In this document: positions 1 to 11,306 of the stretch, piece by piece
Layout: each line of letters opens with the position of its first letter
How positions within the stretch are numbered: the first letter of the stretch is position 1
Source: Udeniomyces pyricola
Lineage: Eukaryota; Basidiomycota; Tremellomycetes; Cystofilobasidiales; Mrakiaceae
Assembly: GCA_039545295.1 (NCBI GenBank)
Contig: BCIK01000025.1
Location: forward strand, 44,066 to 108,065
Length of the DNA stretch: 64,000 nucleotides
Direction of reading: 5' to 3'
The notes under the pieces: model-generated
What the model was told of the DNA's origin: nothing
The model's database searches: none
What the model saw: only the letters and a program-made list of their open reading frames with translations
Program-made: the position numbers and the translations under genes

Positions 1-1
1 C

Positions 2-1452
2 GAGATGGACGAGGTCAGGGATGCCGACGTCGACGATGGCGAGATCGACATGGGCGAGGAGGAGGAAGAGTTTCTCAAGTTTGCTCGCGAAGCTCTGGGC
101 GTCGACGAGCAGATGTGGGCGTCGATCGTCAAAGAACGCGAAGGCCGAGGATGTACGTCGGCGTGTGGTCTTTTGGCTTGCCTACTTGTCTGCTTGTCTG
201 CTTGTCTGCTTGTCTGCTTGTCTGCCTTTTGTCCTTGGCATATCTGACTCTCGCTCGCATGACTGATGACTTGCCATATCTTTCTCTCGTTCTCATTGTC
301 TTCCTCACCCAGCGTTCGTCCCGACGCCAAAGCCCAAGAAAGAGGCGCCCAAGTCAAGCAAGCCGTCTTCGGGCATCAAGTCGGCATCTCTTAGCACCCG
401 ACTGGGCGCTGACTCGCCAAAGCCAACGGCCTCGACACCATCTCAGACCCAGACCTCAAGGAACTCATCGACCTCGGCTTCGATGTCTCCATCGACTGCA
501 TCTCTTCCATCTTCTACGCAACCCAAGCAACCCAAGCAACCGACGCAACCCAAAGTCCGCTTCTCGTCCGATCCCAACTCGGACACGCCCGTCCCTCTCC
601 CCTCGGACCCCGTCGTTCCAGGCCCATCGAGTGGCCGAACGCGAAAGCCTCGCTCTGCCGACGCCGTGGCGGATCCTACGCTTGACTCGTTCGAGGCCGT
701 CATGCGTCGGATGGACGACGAGCTTTCGAAGCTCAAGGGCGGGCCGTCGTACGACAACCGCAAGGGCAAAGAACGCGAGTCGAACACGGCCTCGTCTAGG
801 GAGCCCAGAGACAGGACGGCACCGACGGCGGCGACGATCGCTGCTCTCAACGCAAAGCACGCCGGTGTCAAGATTCAGGTGCCCCAGATGCCCCAGATGC
901 CACAGATGCCACAGATGCCACAGATGCCACAGATGCCACAGATGCCACAGATGCCACAGATGCCATCGGCTCTCGATGGAACGTCGACGTCGATGGAGCT
1001 CGACCTGGACGACCCGTTCCCGTCGTCGACATCTGCCTCTCTGCCTACGTCGCAGCCGAACCCGTTTGCCGCTTTTGACGTCGGTCGCGATGGCAACGGC
1101 GACGGCAACACTAGCGACGACAACGACAGCGACGATGGCGATGACCCTCTGCTGGCGATGGATGCCGAGCTTCGAGCTGCTCTCCGGCAACGGCAACGGC
1201 AACAGTAGCGACGACAACGACAGCGACGATGGCGATGACCCTCTGCTGGCGATGGATGCCGAGCTTCGAGCTGCTCTCCTCGCGGCAGGAGACGTCGGCG
1301 ACGACGACGACGATGGTGACGACGCGATGGCGGGCGACGTCGACTACGAGATGATCAAGAACTTCCTCAAGAGCTACCAAGCTCAGGGTGGTATGGCTGG
1401 GCCGGTGGGCAACCTTGTCGGACGGCTGGGGAAGGGCAAAGAGGGCAAGTGA
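2..1452 (+). CDS. Ecdysoneless/SGT1-family protein, C-terminal part; 5'-partial and frame broken
   Basis: The gene enters the window already open. Exon 1 (2-152) encodes an acidic stretch followed by a helix around EEFLKFAREALGVDEQMW. A GTACGT donor at 153 and an acceptor at 312 lead to exon 2 (313 onward). Exon 2 encodes a Ser/Pro-rich linker, a segment FEAVMRRMDDELSKLK, a PQM repeat and acidic stretches, and ends with NFLKSYQAQGGMAGPVGNL, like the extreme C-terminus of ecdysoneless (ECD) proteins. Family knowledge: ECD/SGT1 proteins link R2TP/HSP90, pre-mRNA splicing and transcription; fungal members were named as regulators of glycolytic gene expression. A 94-bp tandem duplication (1092-1279), not a multiple of three, shifts the frame. 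The exon-2 frame stops at 1208, while the conserved C-terminus lies in the next frame (about 1280-1452). Identity rests on the N-terminal acidic block and the C-terminal motif. Confidence 0.7.
   Translation, partial: DGRGQGCRRRRWRDRHGRGGGRVSQVCSRSSGRRRADVGVDRQRTRRPRMYVGVWSFGLPTCLLVCLSACLLVCLLSLAYLTLARMTDDLPYLSLVLIVFLTQRSSRRQSPRKRRPSQASRLRASSRHLLAPDWALTRQSQRPRHHLRPRPQGTHRPRLRCLHRLHLFHLLRNPSNPSNRRNPKSASRPIPTRTRPSLSPRTPSFQAHRVAERESLALPTPWRILRLTRSRPSCVGWTTSFRSSRAGRRTTTARAKNASRTRPRLGSPETGRHRRRRRSLLSTQSTPVSRFRCPRCPRCHRCHRCHRCHRCHRCHRCHRCHRLSMERRRRWSSTWTTRSRRRHLPLCLRRSRTRLPLLTSVAMATATATLATTTTATMAMTLCWRWMPSFELLSGNGNGNSSDDNDSDDGDDPLLAMDAELRAALLAAGDVGDDDDDGDDAMAGDVDYEMIKNFLKSYQAQGGMAGPVGNLVGRLGKGKEGK
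185..224 (+). repeat. 8-bp tandem repeat in an intron
   Basis: Five exact copies of CTTGTCTG lie inside the first visible intron (153-312) of the ecdysoneless-family gene. The tract is pyrimidine-rich on the sense strand. Confidence 0.9.
882..962 (+). repeat. 9-bp coding minisatellite (PQM x9)
   Basis: Nine head-to-tail units of CC(C/A)CAGATG, in frame, encode Pro-Gln-Met nine times within the linker of the ecdysoneless-family protein. The first two units carry C and the other seven A at the third position, so the array appears to have grown by unit duplication. Confidence 0.95.
1092..1279 (+). repeat. 94-bp tandem duplication that breaks the reading frame
   Basis: Copy 1 (1092-1185) and copy 2 (1186-1279) differ at only two positions near their 5' ends (relative positions 10 and 20). 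Both encode the acidic segment ending DDPLLAMDAELRAAL. Because 94 is 31 codons plus one base, the second copy is read in another frame and the first-copy frame ends at a TAG at 1206-1208. Removing either copy restores one frame through to 1452. I looked for an intron of suitable length and phase across the repeat and found none with ordinary splice signals. Confidence 0.9.
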
Positions 1453-2708
1453 GAGGTGATCTGTGACGTGATATGATAGACTGGGTGGATCATCAGAAGT
1501 CGGGGTCGGTCGATGGATTTGGGTATCGTTTGACGTTTGACAATGCATCATGATGCTTCCGAGGCAAAGAACACATATGTATGTTCGATGACTTGTGCTT
1601 CCGTGATCAGCTGGGAGATCAGAGAAATCAGGGCCTCGTCGACGTATTTCATATATCGATGACAGATTACAGATCCTTTCGTCCAGCTACCTCGACGTAC
1701 GTCTCACGAACCGCCCTGACCTGTCTCAACGTCTGTATCAGCTTGTAGCGGCCTGGGTCGCACAGCTTGACATTAGTCAGCTCTTATCACAAAGCACCGT
1801 CACGATGCACAGAGTCCCGTGACTGATCGGATTTTCTTCCAACTTTATCATCATGTGTTCTATGTACCCTTTTGCATCCTTTGCCGACGCTTTGACAACG
1901 TCAAGTTGAACGTCGAAGCTGGCAGGACCGACGTGGCGCGCAGTCGCTAAAGGAAGTATTTTATTGCAGCAGCAGCTCTCGTCGAGACAGACGTGTTCGC
2001 GTTTACCAACGTCAACGTGTACATCTGGACATCGGATGAGTTTGATGTCGTGAGCTCATAACACCGACCCCCAAGAGCTTGATCATATTGATCGAGTGCA
2101 AAAAAACGAAGCTAGTGTCAGACAAGTCGCGCTGAGTAAGGGTAACCGAGAAGAAGCAAAAGCTTGTTCCGGTCATCTTCCCCGCTCTGATCAACATCTG
2201 AATTCCCGAAGCTCTGAAGCTCAGCTCTGGGGAGACAGCTCAAGTTGACAGATCTGAGGATCTCAAGGATCTCGGGAAGTATGAAGCTGGAGCCCCAGCT
2301 TGGAACCGTCGGCAGTGATCGACCCGGGACAGGACAGGAGTCCGGTTAGGTCGCCATCAAGTTGATGCGCGATCGTTGAGTGTTTCGAACCACCTGGAAG
2401 TCGACGCATTATGCGCCATGCATGATCCTACGGGTCATGGTTCCAGACTCCGCTGAAGCCGGAGGACGCTATTGAACGCTTTCCTCCGACATCGGTCAAT
2501 ATTCGATTGGATTAAAATGACAGACGTCTCTTCGGGTCCTCCACAAGCCACGCTTCTCAAGGACCGGTTCGCGGGCCGAGCCGACATTTTCGCCGACCGA
2601 CCGGTAACTTGCCCGTTGTTAAAACCGCATAGCCCTTGCCTTTTCTTCACCCGACCTTCATCTTCTTACTCGCTCACACCATCTCCCCCTTTGCCGGTAT
2701 TTCTCATC
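1453..2708. other. Intergenic region upstream of the beta-glucosidase gene
   Basis: These 1256 bases hold the 3' flank of the ecdysoneless-family gene and the promoter and leader of the beta-glucosidase gene. The last 80 bases before the start codon are pyrimidine-rich, as is common for fungal leaders. I see no convincing coding exon, tRNA or repeat here. Open stretches on either strand are short and have no splice or codon support. Confidence 0.6.
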
Positions 2709-5700
2709 ATGCTCTTTTCTCCATACCTCATCGTTGCCACCGCCTCTCTGCTGTCGGCAACCTCATCAGCATCCCCCTTCCTCTACTCGCGGCAAACTGC
2801 CGAAACCAACGTTACATCCGCCGGCAACGTCACCGATCCCCATGCTTCTCCCCCTGTCCCTGCTGACTTCGGCTTTGGACCTGTCGCGAACGGTGGTAAG
2901 GCTTGGGCTGATGCCTTCGCCAAGGCCAAGAGCGTCGTCGACCAGATGACCATTGAGGAAAGAGTCAACGTCGTGAGTTAAAAAAACGTTTTTTTTGTTT
3001 TGTTTTTGTTATTGAACACGATTGAAGTCCCCCTCTCTTTCCTTCCTCGAGGGTCACCGTTTTGACACTTCTCATGTTGTTTTATCTGCTGGTCTTCTAC
3101 CCATCAAGACTACCGGTTTCACTGGTCCTTGCGTCGGAAATACCGGAACTGTCGAGCGTCTCGGCATTCCTTCCATCTGCCTCCAGGACGGTCGTGAGTT
3201 TCATGAGGATTTCTTTTTTCATCCGATTCATTCTTTCCGATCAGGCGATCGAATACGAGTGTGATTTCAGACTCATCTCCTTCGTCGTTGTTTCCATTGG
3301 CCGTCATGCAACAGCTCTCGGAGTCCGACCGGTCGATCTTGTTTCTCAGGTAGGTCCACAGTTACATGACGCGGGCACTCTTCTCTTCTCGGTTCCGAAT
3401 CCGGCAACATCGTCCGCTTCCACCATCAGTTCCACCATATTGACATTTCCTCTCTTCGTGATATGAATCATTTAGTTCCCCGCCGGTGTTAACGCGGCCG
3501 CCACCTGGGACCACGACCTCATCTACCAGCGAGCCCTTGCTATGGGTCAGGAGTTCAAGGGCAAAGGTGTTCACATGGCCCTTTCCCCCGTTACCGGTGG
3601 ACCTTTGGGACGAAGCCCGTTGGCTCCAAGGAACTGGGAGGGGTTTGCTCCTGATGTTTACCTGAATGGTATCGCATCTAAGCTCTCTGTCTACGGTATC
3701 CAGGACGCTGGAGTTCAAGCCTGCGCCAAGCAGTATGTCCCTTTTTCGCATTTTTCGTGCCGTTTTCATCCTTCATCTCCATGATGTCTCGCTAACGCTT
3801 TGCACATCTTGCCGTCGCCTCATTCTCTTCCTCCCCCCCCCCTTGTCCTTTCCTCTCTTGTGCTGCTTCAGCTTCATCGCCTACGAGCAGGACAGCTACC
3901 GACGACTCAACTTCCCGGCAACGGAGAACAAGACTATGCTCTACCAACAGATCGACTCGGTCGTCGATGACAAGACTCTTCACGAGACCTACCTTCCCGG
4001 CTTTGCCGAGGCTGTCCGATCGTGAGTGCAATGGCTTGATATGCGGGCATCACGACAGAATCATGGTTCATAACCTGACGCTTCTCCTATCATTTTTATC
4101 AATCAGCGGAGTCTCGACTGTCATGTGCGCCTACAACAGCGTCAACGGTACTCACGCTTGCGGTAACGACTACATCCAGAACACCATTCTTAAGGGCCGA
4201 CTTGGCTTCCAAGGTGCTGTCGTCAGTGATTGGGGAGGAACCTGGAACACTGAGGTATCTACTCGTCTCTCATCTATGCGCAAGATCTCCCGTCAAACGA
4301 CGTACAATATCCAGACGCTGATTTGCATTTGCTCGTACCTCTTTCTTTTCACTTCATGGCCTCTCTGGCATCCTTCTCTCTCTACAGGCTGATGCTGCTT
4401 ACGGCTTGGATGTCACCATGCCCGGCTCGGGTTATGCCGGTCTCTTTGGATCGTACTTTGGAGAGGAACTCGTCGAGTCGGTTGAGTCTACCGGGGGTGT
4501 GAGCGAGGCTCGACTGTCCGACATGGCTATCCGAGTCTTGAGTGAGTACTCAACTTTCTTTTCGCCTCAATACGATCTCATTGGAGTCTGTTGTCGCTTT
4601 GCAGGCTATGCTGTATCGCTCATGACTGACAAGGATACATCATGCTTCGACCTCTCTGTACAGCTCCGTTCTACCACCTCAAGCAGGATGCATCTGACTA
4701 CCCCCGTACCAACTTCGATTACGCCACACTCGACGACGAGGGGCCCACCAACGTCAACGAGCACGTGAACGTCCAAGCTGATCACTACAAGCTCATCCAA
4801 AAGATTGGCGAGGAGTCTAACACTTTGCTCAAGAACACCGCCGGCAACAAGGGACTTCCCATCACCAACGCTACTCAGCGACTCGGATTGATTGGTGACG
4901 ATGCGGGAGATAACCCCGCCGGACTTACCGGATGCGTGAGTCACGGTACACACATCGACATGGCTTGGATTAGGCGCGATGATACTGACATCTTTCTTTC
5001 TCTTGTCTACTTTCTATTCTCGGATGATGATTGATCTTTCCAGGGTCCTTTCCTCAACTGCTTCGATGTTCCCGCCGACTCTGCCCTCCCTAACCTTCCC
5101 TTCTACCCCAACCCGACCCTCAACGGAACTGCCTCTACTGGTGGTGGTTCCGGATCGGCCTACGCTCCCTACGTTGTTTCTCCTCTCGAGGCCATCTCGC
5201 TCCGAGCCCGCCACACCGACATGACTATCGACTACGAACTCAACCGAGACCCTGCCGTTTGGACTTACGTCGACACTGTTGCCGGCAACGTCGACAAGGC
5301 CATCGTCTTTGTCAGCGCTTTCCAGTCCGAGGCTTACGACCGAAAGGACCTCGAGCTCGCTCACAACGGATCTGACCTCATCACCCGGGTCGCTGCTACT
5401 TGTGATGATGGTGCGTCTTCAACGGAGTGTTGATACCCGTTAGCTGTTTGAATGGTAACTCATCTCATGCTACGCTATTTGTCACTTCCTTCCTGTACAG
5501 TTATCGTCGTCATTCACTCTGGACAGACTGTTAACATGGAGGCCTGGATCGAGAACGAGAACGTCACCGCCGTCGTCTTTGCTTACTACCCCGGTCAGGA
5601 ATCTGGAAACTCGCTTGCTCCCATTCTTTTCGGAGACGCCTCGCCCTCGGGTAAGCTTCCCTTCACCGTCGGCAAGTCCATCGACGACTACCCCGGAGGT

Positions 5701-6760
5701 GCCAGCAAGTCTGTCATCAAGGACGATGTCTTCGAGCCGACTGCCGTCTTTGAGGAGGGCAACTTCATCGACTACAAGGTAAGCGTGTAGACACCCTAGA
5801 TGATTACTGAGTGCTCCATGGGGCCAAGATTAAAGATACTGACCGATGGGCTCTTGATCATGTGTTTGTTTGTTTTTCTTCTTGCAATTCAGTGGTTCGA
5901 TGCTAAGAACATCTCGCCCCGATTCCCCTTCGGTTTCGGATTGAGGTCAGTCTATTTTTTTTTCTTCTCTGACAAAACCCACCCATTGACCTGAGAGCCT
6001 CGCTTAAACATTATCTTCCCCCTTCTTTTTTTGCTTCGTTCCCTTCTTGCTTGCGGTGCTCAGCTACTCCAACTTCACTTACTCGGCCCCTACCGTTGAG
6101 TCGACCTACTCGGCCGATGTCGACCACGTCCAGCTCACCAACGAGTCATTCGAGGGTTCTGGATCGCTCTACGATACCCTCTACACCGTTGGTGTCACCG
6201 TCAAGAACACCGGCGAGTACGATGCCGCTGAGGTCGCCCAGGTCGTGAGTCCTACCTCTCTTCCATTTCCTTTTTTTTTTTTTTTTTCAACGCCGACCTC
6301 TACTTCTTTTGTGGAACGAGTCACTGATCTCTATACTTCCCATTCCTGTATATTTCCCCCCTATCTCTCAGTACCTCACCTACCCTGAGTCTGAATCCGA
6401 CCAACCCGTCCGATCTCTCCGAGGTTTCTGCAAGGAGCTTTACAAGGCTGGCGAGGAGCAGACCTTGACGTTCCCCATCCGAGCCAAGGACATGGCTGTC
6501 TGGTCGGTCGAGAGGCAGACATACTACGTAAGTGTCGAAATCATCATCATCGCTTTTGATTTATTCATTCTTTTCATCGATCCCGAAAACCTACACGTTT
6601 TTTTTTTCGTTCGAAAAACATAATCTGACATGTGTTTGATTCGTCTATTCTTTCGATGGGTTTCCGATATGCCTACGTGTAGGTCCCTACCGGCACTTAC
6701 ACTTTCAGCATCGGTTCCTCCTCGAGGGATCTTCCCCTCACCGTCACCCTCGACGTCTAA
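2709..6760 (+). CDS. Secreted GH3 beta-glucosidase
   Basis: Fourteen exons: 2709-2972, 3109-3193, 3315-3349, 3476-3732, 3872-4021, 4107-4254, 4388-4541, 4664-4935, 5044-5410, 5501-5778, 5893-5945, 6064-6244, 6372-6527, 6683-6760. They join to 825 residues with all phases closing. The ATG at 2709 starts a hydrophobic signal peptide (MLFSPYLIVATASLL). GH3 hallmarks follow in order: GNTGTVERLGIPSICLQDGP, GVNAAATWD, KHFIAYEQ, MCAYNSVNG and SDWGG, whose Asp (about residue 305) is the expected nucleophile. The C-terminal fibronectin-III-like domain contains VTVKNTGEYDAAEVAQVYL. The family hydrolyses terminal beta-glucosides such as cellobiose by a retaining mechanism, outside the cell or in the wall. 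Several NxT/S sites fit secretion. Substrate preference cannot be read from sequence. Two donors depart from the local rule (GTATCT, GTAAGC). Confidence 0.96.
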
Positions 6761-7916
6761 GCCATGCATCTTCCTCTTCCCCTCTTTTGCTTGCCGTGCC
6801 CATGACCAATCAAAACCAAACAAAATGAGGAACCCACTGGACATGTCCTGTTGCCCACTCACATCTACTCCCATCTTTCAATCTCTAATCTCCGTCCCCC
6901 TCACTCTTGTTCCTTTATCACATTGCACCTTTGTATCTTTGTTTCCTCCTTGTGTCAGTAACCCGCTCGAGTCCCCTGCACCGCTCGCAGCCGTCCTGTT
7001 ACATAGTAGTTAGCTGCCATCGATTCATCCCATGGTACTGTTTCCGCTCGGCCCAATGTACTATCGATTATTATTTTTTTCCTTTGATCTCTGCCAATCC
7101 AAATCCCGGCTCTTGCTCCTGTCAAATCTTCCCTCTTCCTCTCCGTCCTTCCACCTTTTTTTTTTCTTGCTTTCTTCTTCTTTCCCCTTGGGCACGTGTT
7201 CAAATCGCATGGATACCTTTGCATCTCAAATCTCATAAGGAAAAGAAAGACTCGATTTTCTATAGTTACGAACGTAAGCTGTGATATCAAGGCAGTCCGA
7301 CAGAGGACTGTTTGTTCCCTGTGAGGAATAATAGCCTCTTAGGCCGAGAGCCGTACTCCCAATCGCATGTCGAGTTTGAATGGTTCTTCTGCACTGTTTT
7401 TTTCTATATATATATATTCTTTTTTTTTTTCTTGTCAGATCGTTACGTCTTCAAGGCCTAATAAACTTGCGCGCGGCACATCTTCATCGACCTTCATTTT
7501 CGTACAAAAGAACGATCGGTTACGCACGCATGGGGGAACCTTCATGAAAGGGAATCATTTCCATGAACTGCAACACCAATAACGTGTGAAGTGACGCTCG
7601 TAAAGATCAATTGAAATGTGTACTGCCTCGTAGTAAAAATCACGTGCACGTAGCACCACGCAAAAATGCAGAGGCCCTAAGTCCTTTGCAAAAATCTCGC
7701 GAAGTAGTGATTTCCCCTGCAGTCGTGTTAAATGATCACATAAGAAAATGAGATGGAGCATTATCGAATGGCGATTATACGTTCCAACAAGCGGTTCGGT
7801 CAGCGCCAAACAAGCGTCGAAACTGCATACGCATGCGGGTGCAATGAAGATAGATCGAGAGGATAGGCATGTTATATAGTTATAGTGGCGATTGATATAT
7901 ATATACATATATAAGA
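6761..7916. other. Convergent intergenic region
   Basis: This is the shared 3' flank of the beta-glucosidase (+) and the L-type lectin (-). It contains pyrimidine tracts, short TA runs (about 7407-7417 and 7896-7912) and no coding stretch that I can support. Confidence 0.6.
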
Positions 7917-10436
7917 TCACCAATCCCTACGGCCCCTCGCCCGCTTTTTCGACTTGGCTTTCCAGGTCGAATAGGCCGAGTAGGCAAATGCAAGTGCAGC
8001 AAAGAACGCTATAATCGTCGTTTTTATTTGTGGAAAACATGGAAGAAAATAAAGAAGTGAAATCAACCAAAGAGGATTCAAGGTCAAAACTGCTCGGCTC
8101 TGTCATGGTGCCGGCGGACATTGCACTGGATGAATAAGGAGAGGGGGGGGGGGGGGGGGGGGAAATATCTGGAAATCCCAAACCTGGACTCGACTTACCA
8201 ATACCCTTGATCATAAAGACAAACCAACGCATGCCTCCTCCGCCCGCAGAGGAAGATGAATCGGATCGTCCAGCACTACCTTTGCCGGCCGAGCGACGGC
8301 CTTTGCCTCCCGAGCCAGACCCAGCCACAGGCGTAGAAAGGACGGCAGACGAGGTGGAAACAGAGATGATACTGCAGGGGCGAAGAAGACAAAAAAAAAA
8401 CACCATCACGACAGATGGGATGGAGTATGTTTCAAGTCAGGATGAGGTCGGACAGCGGGTTGGGGGACAAGAAAACGAAGCGGTGACGAAAACGAACTCA
8501 TGGTTGTCCGTGACTTGACCGGTCAGAGCCGAGAAGCCGAGGTAAGGTGAGGATGGCATGGTGGTGTTAATTTTGAAACAGTTAGTCCACTCATCCCAAG
8601 CTGTCGATGAAAGAGAACACCAAGACAGAAATGTATCGGGGGCAGAGAAGAGAAACCAATGAAGTCCCATCAAACGTAGAAGTCAGACAGCTTGCCCTCT
8701 ACCTCGAACCAGTCACCCAGACAACAAAAGGGACGAACACTTGTAATGCAGTTGAAGCTATCGTAAGGGTTCGATAGGTTGTCAAAAAGAAAAGGAACAA
8801 GTAAGGGTAAGCTACAATACAGTTTGATACTCCACCAAACCTCTTTGATGACATTGTTCCTTCAACTCAAAACAAACAAGCAACAGACCTCGAGGTATTG
8901 TCCTTTGATGTAAGTGATCCTCGCTTTGCTTGCGACCTCCGTCTTGCGGAAATTGGCCGAGCATCCGGCAATTTCGTTCGACGCGCCGTCAGACGCGTGA
9001 TCGTAGGCCGTGTGACCATCGCCCATCATGGCCGTCACACGAGGGAACTGGTACGAGTGACGCGAGTTGGCATACGTGTCCTGTAAGTAGGAGGAAAGGA
9101 TGTGCAACCCATAAATTGAAGGTCAACCTGTCAGTCACTTTCCTGCGCGATGGAGCAAATCTCGGCTAAAGGACGAGGACGTACAAAGAAAATACCGAGT
9201 CCCTCAAAGTAGTCTACGGTACGCATCGGATAAATCATAGAGGTTAGATCGTGTGCGGACGTTAGCGTACATATGGTCGAGACTGTTGCAGCCATCTGCT
9301 CCCCCCTCCTCCTCCCCCCCAGATCTCTCTCCGGTCTAGGCCCTATCCATTGCCACCCCTCCTACGCGAGCATGTAGAATCATAATTACCTTGGTTGCCA
9401 AAGACTGGTCCAGGTTTTGCCCTATCTTTCGTCAGCCAGATGGCCATGCCATCGCCAAAGATGGAGTGGCTCTTGCCCTCGATCTGATCCGCAAGAACAC
9501 ACGCGTTTAGCCGAGAATGCGACGGAGCGCACAAGAAGAACGAGATATGCGATGTGAGCGAAAATGATTCTTGTGTTCTTGAGCTGGACGATGACGCGTT
9601 TTGGATGAGGAGACGACAAAGGTCTCCAAGCATGCATACATGCATGCATAGACGCGACACATCAAAGGCCCGGAGCATCGCGGACCAAAGCAGCGGAAAG
9701 GAAAGAAGCCAGACGGACCTTGAACTCAACGTCGATTTGATAGCTGCCACTCGTCAAAGGCAACCTGCTCCAGAGCCAGCCCATCTCAGACTGACGATCC
9801 TGGGTGAGTCGGATGTGCTTGTTGGTGTTGACGATGGCATCGGCTCCAAAGTCCCACCAACGGTCTGAGCGGCGCGAGAGGAACGATCAGGACGATCAAG
9901 GGTATGTGAGTGACGAGGCTTGTTAGGTGTGATTGATCGCTGATGACCGCGATAGTTATTCTGTTGTTGGGATACGAATGACTCACTTTGAAGATCCGAG
10001 TCGACGTATGCTGAAAAAGAGGTCGTCGCACCGTGGTAACAGGAAGAAGAAGAGGTAAACGACAATGCAAGATCAGCCGCGTCGACCCAAAGAGAGCATG
10101 GCAAGGGTGTGATTGGCGATGAGCTCGGAGCGGTTCCAACGTACGCGCGTAGAGGGAGTGTGTTCTCAGAGGAACCGTCTGGAGCGTCGATCGGTAGGGG
10201 GAGAGAGACAAGATGAGGATGATGAAGAAACCGAGGGACAAAGGTTAGACTGATGAAGAGATGGGGGGTTGGGCGCGCAAGGAGACATGGGCAGAGAGAC
10301 AGGGACATAGAGGGAGACGCACCGCCTCGGCAGTGAGGATTTTATCTTGGCTAGGATGTTGTTTGGCGCCTTGAACAGGCCGTATGGAAGATGAGAGGAG
10401 ATGGAGGAGGCCGAGTAGGTAGGGTGATGAGAGCAT
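7917..10436 (-). CDS. L-type lectin of the early secretory pathway (VIP36/Emp46-47-like)
   Basis: Eleven exons, 5' to 3' on the minus strand: 10323-10436, 10145-10178, 9987-10010, 9719-9864, 9390-9483, 9185-9213, 8889-9080, 8739-8757, 8498-8600, 8199-8371, 7917-8008. They join to 339 residues with all phases closing. After a signal peptide (MLSSPYLLGLLHLL) the lectin fold shows THSLYAPYVDSDLQNRWWDF, IEGKSHSIFGDGMAIW, GPVFGNQ, LGIFFDTYANSRH, the calcium/mannose region AMMGDGHTAYDH, and GFSALTGQVTDNHDIISV. A Gly/Ser stalk leads to one membrane segment (about WFVFMIKGIAFFAALAFAY) and a short basic cytosolic tail, KKRARGRRDW. Known members are type I cargo receptors cycling between ER and Golgi that bind high-mannose glycoproteins. 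No KKXX retrieval signal ends the tail. Tiny exons (19, 24 and 29 nt) make this gene easy to mis-annotate. Confidence 0.93.
8145..8162. repeat. Long G homopolymer in a lectin intron
   Basis: A run of about 18 G bases lies in the last intron (8009-8198) of the lectin gene, so it is a C run in the transcript. It is one of several long G or C runs in introns and spacers of this window. Confidence 0.85.
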
Positions 10437-11306
10437 GGCAAGCCAAGACGAGACTGGAGAGGCAGAAGGACAGGTGAGAGGGATGGTCGATGGGCAAGGG
10501 ATGATGATCGTCGGATTAGATGATGATGATGAGACAAGTCCCCCTTTTTCCCTATGTATATATAATATGATATATATATATATTCATATTTATATCAATC
10601 TTCAGCTGCCCCACCCACCCTCATCATGGAAACATCAGTTATTTGGCAGAGTACAGCCGCTGATTAATGACTGAATATATCGTGGATATCCTTTGGTGGT
10701 CCTGTTGTTTTGTTTGGTTTGGTTTCGTCCATCCAACTTTCAACTGGGAATCTTTGCTCATCTCGTCCACGATCTAACCGCCGGGTCTTCTCTCAAGGGT
10801 CTAGTTCTCGAGTACGATACTTCTCCGACTCTGGTCAAGGAGCTTTGGCCAAAGAGTACCTTCCGCTTCCTCAAAACTTCCTGGCTAATAGACGCAAGCT
10901 CAAACGGCCTAGCCTGAAGGATTGGGATTCGCACGGCGAAATCAACATCCGTCATCTGCCATTAAGGTTCTTCGACCAACAAGTGAGTATATGTACATCT
11001 TTGCCATATTTGGGGTCTCAAATATTGACCTAGTTGCTATATAGATGAAAGAGCAATTGATCATCTGTTCACCATCGACAGCACCATTGTCAACTATGTC
11101 TTCATCTTCTTCGACCCATTGTCTTTCCATCCCCGCGTAAATCGGCCACTCGCGAGCGCATCCCTGCTCAGATATGACACAATCCAACCAAAGGTGGAAG
11201 AGATCAAAATTGAGCGATCAAAGAGACAAAGGAGAATAGCATCATATCAAGATCAAACAAACGAATCATTTCGATTCAAGTTAGCCTCGGTTCTAAGAAC
11301 AGTCTA
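10437..11306. other. Spacer between lectin start and coiled-coil gene end
   Basis: This holds the lectin promoter. Its notable parts are a TATATA-rich block at about 10555-10595 and, further on, a candidate plus-strand coding segment listed separately. Both flanking genes run on the minus strand. Confidence 0.5.
10786..11139 (+). CDS. Possible 3' exons of an unidentified small gene
   Basis: An open stretch from about 10786 reads SSSRVRYFSDSGQGALAKEY and then a basic stretch (NRRKLKRPSLKDW), with codon choice like neighbouring genes. It runs into a clean GTGAGT donor at about 10981. Splicing to an acceptor just before 11045 keeps phase 0 and adds about 30 residues up to a TAA at 11137-11139. 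The N-terminal part resembles a processed mitochondrial leader, but I could not place a start codon or first exon. The second frame of the first part is also open to 10916. I do not recognise a family. Treat this as a candidate only. Confidence 0.22.

Noticed and set aside
8690..8720. Alternative lectin exon (VEGKLSDFY)
   Set aside because: It has a weak donor (GTTTGA) and a phase that does not reach the next exon. The 19-nt exon at 8739-8757 fits phase and family.
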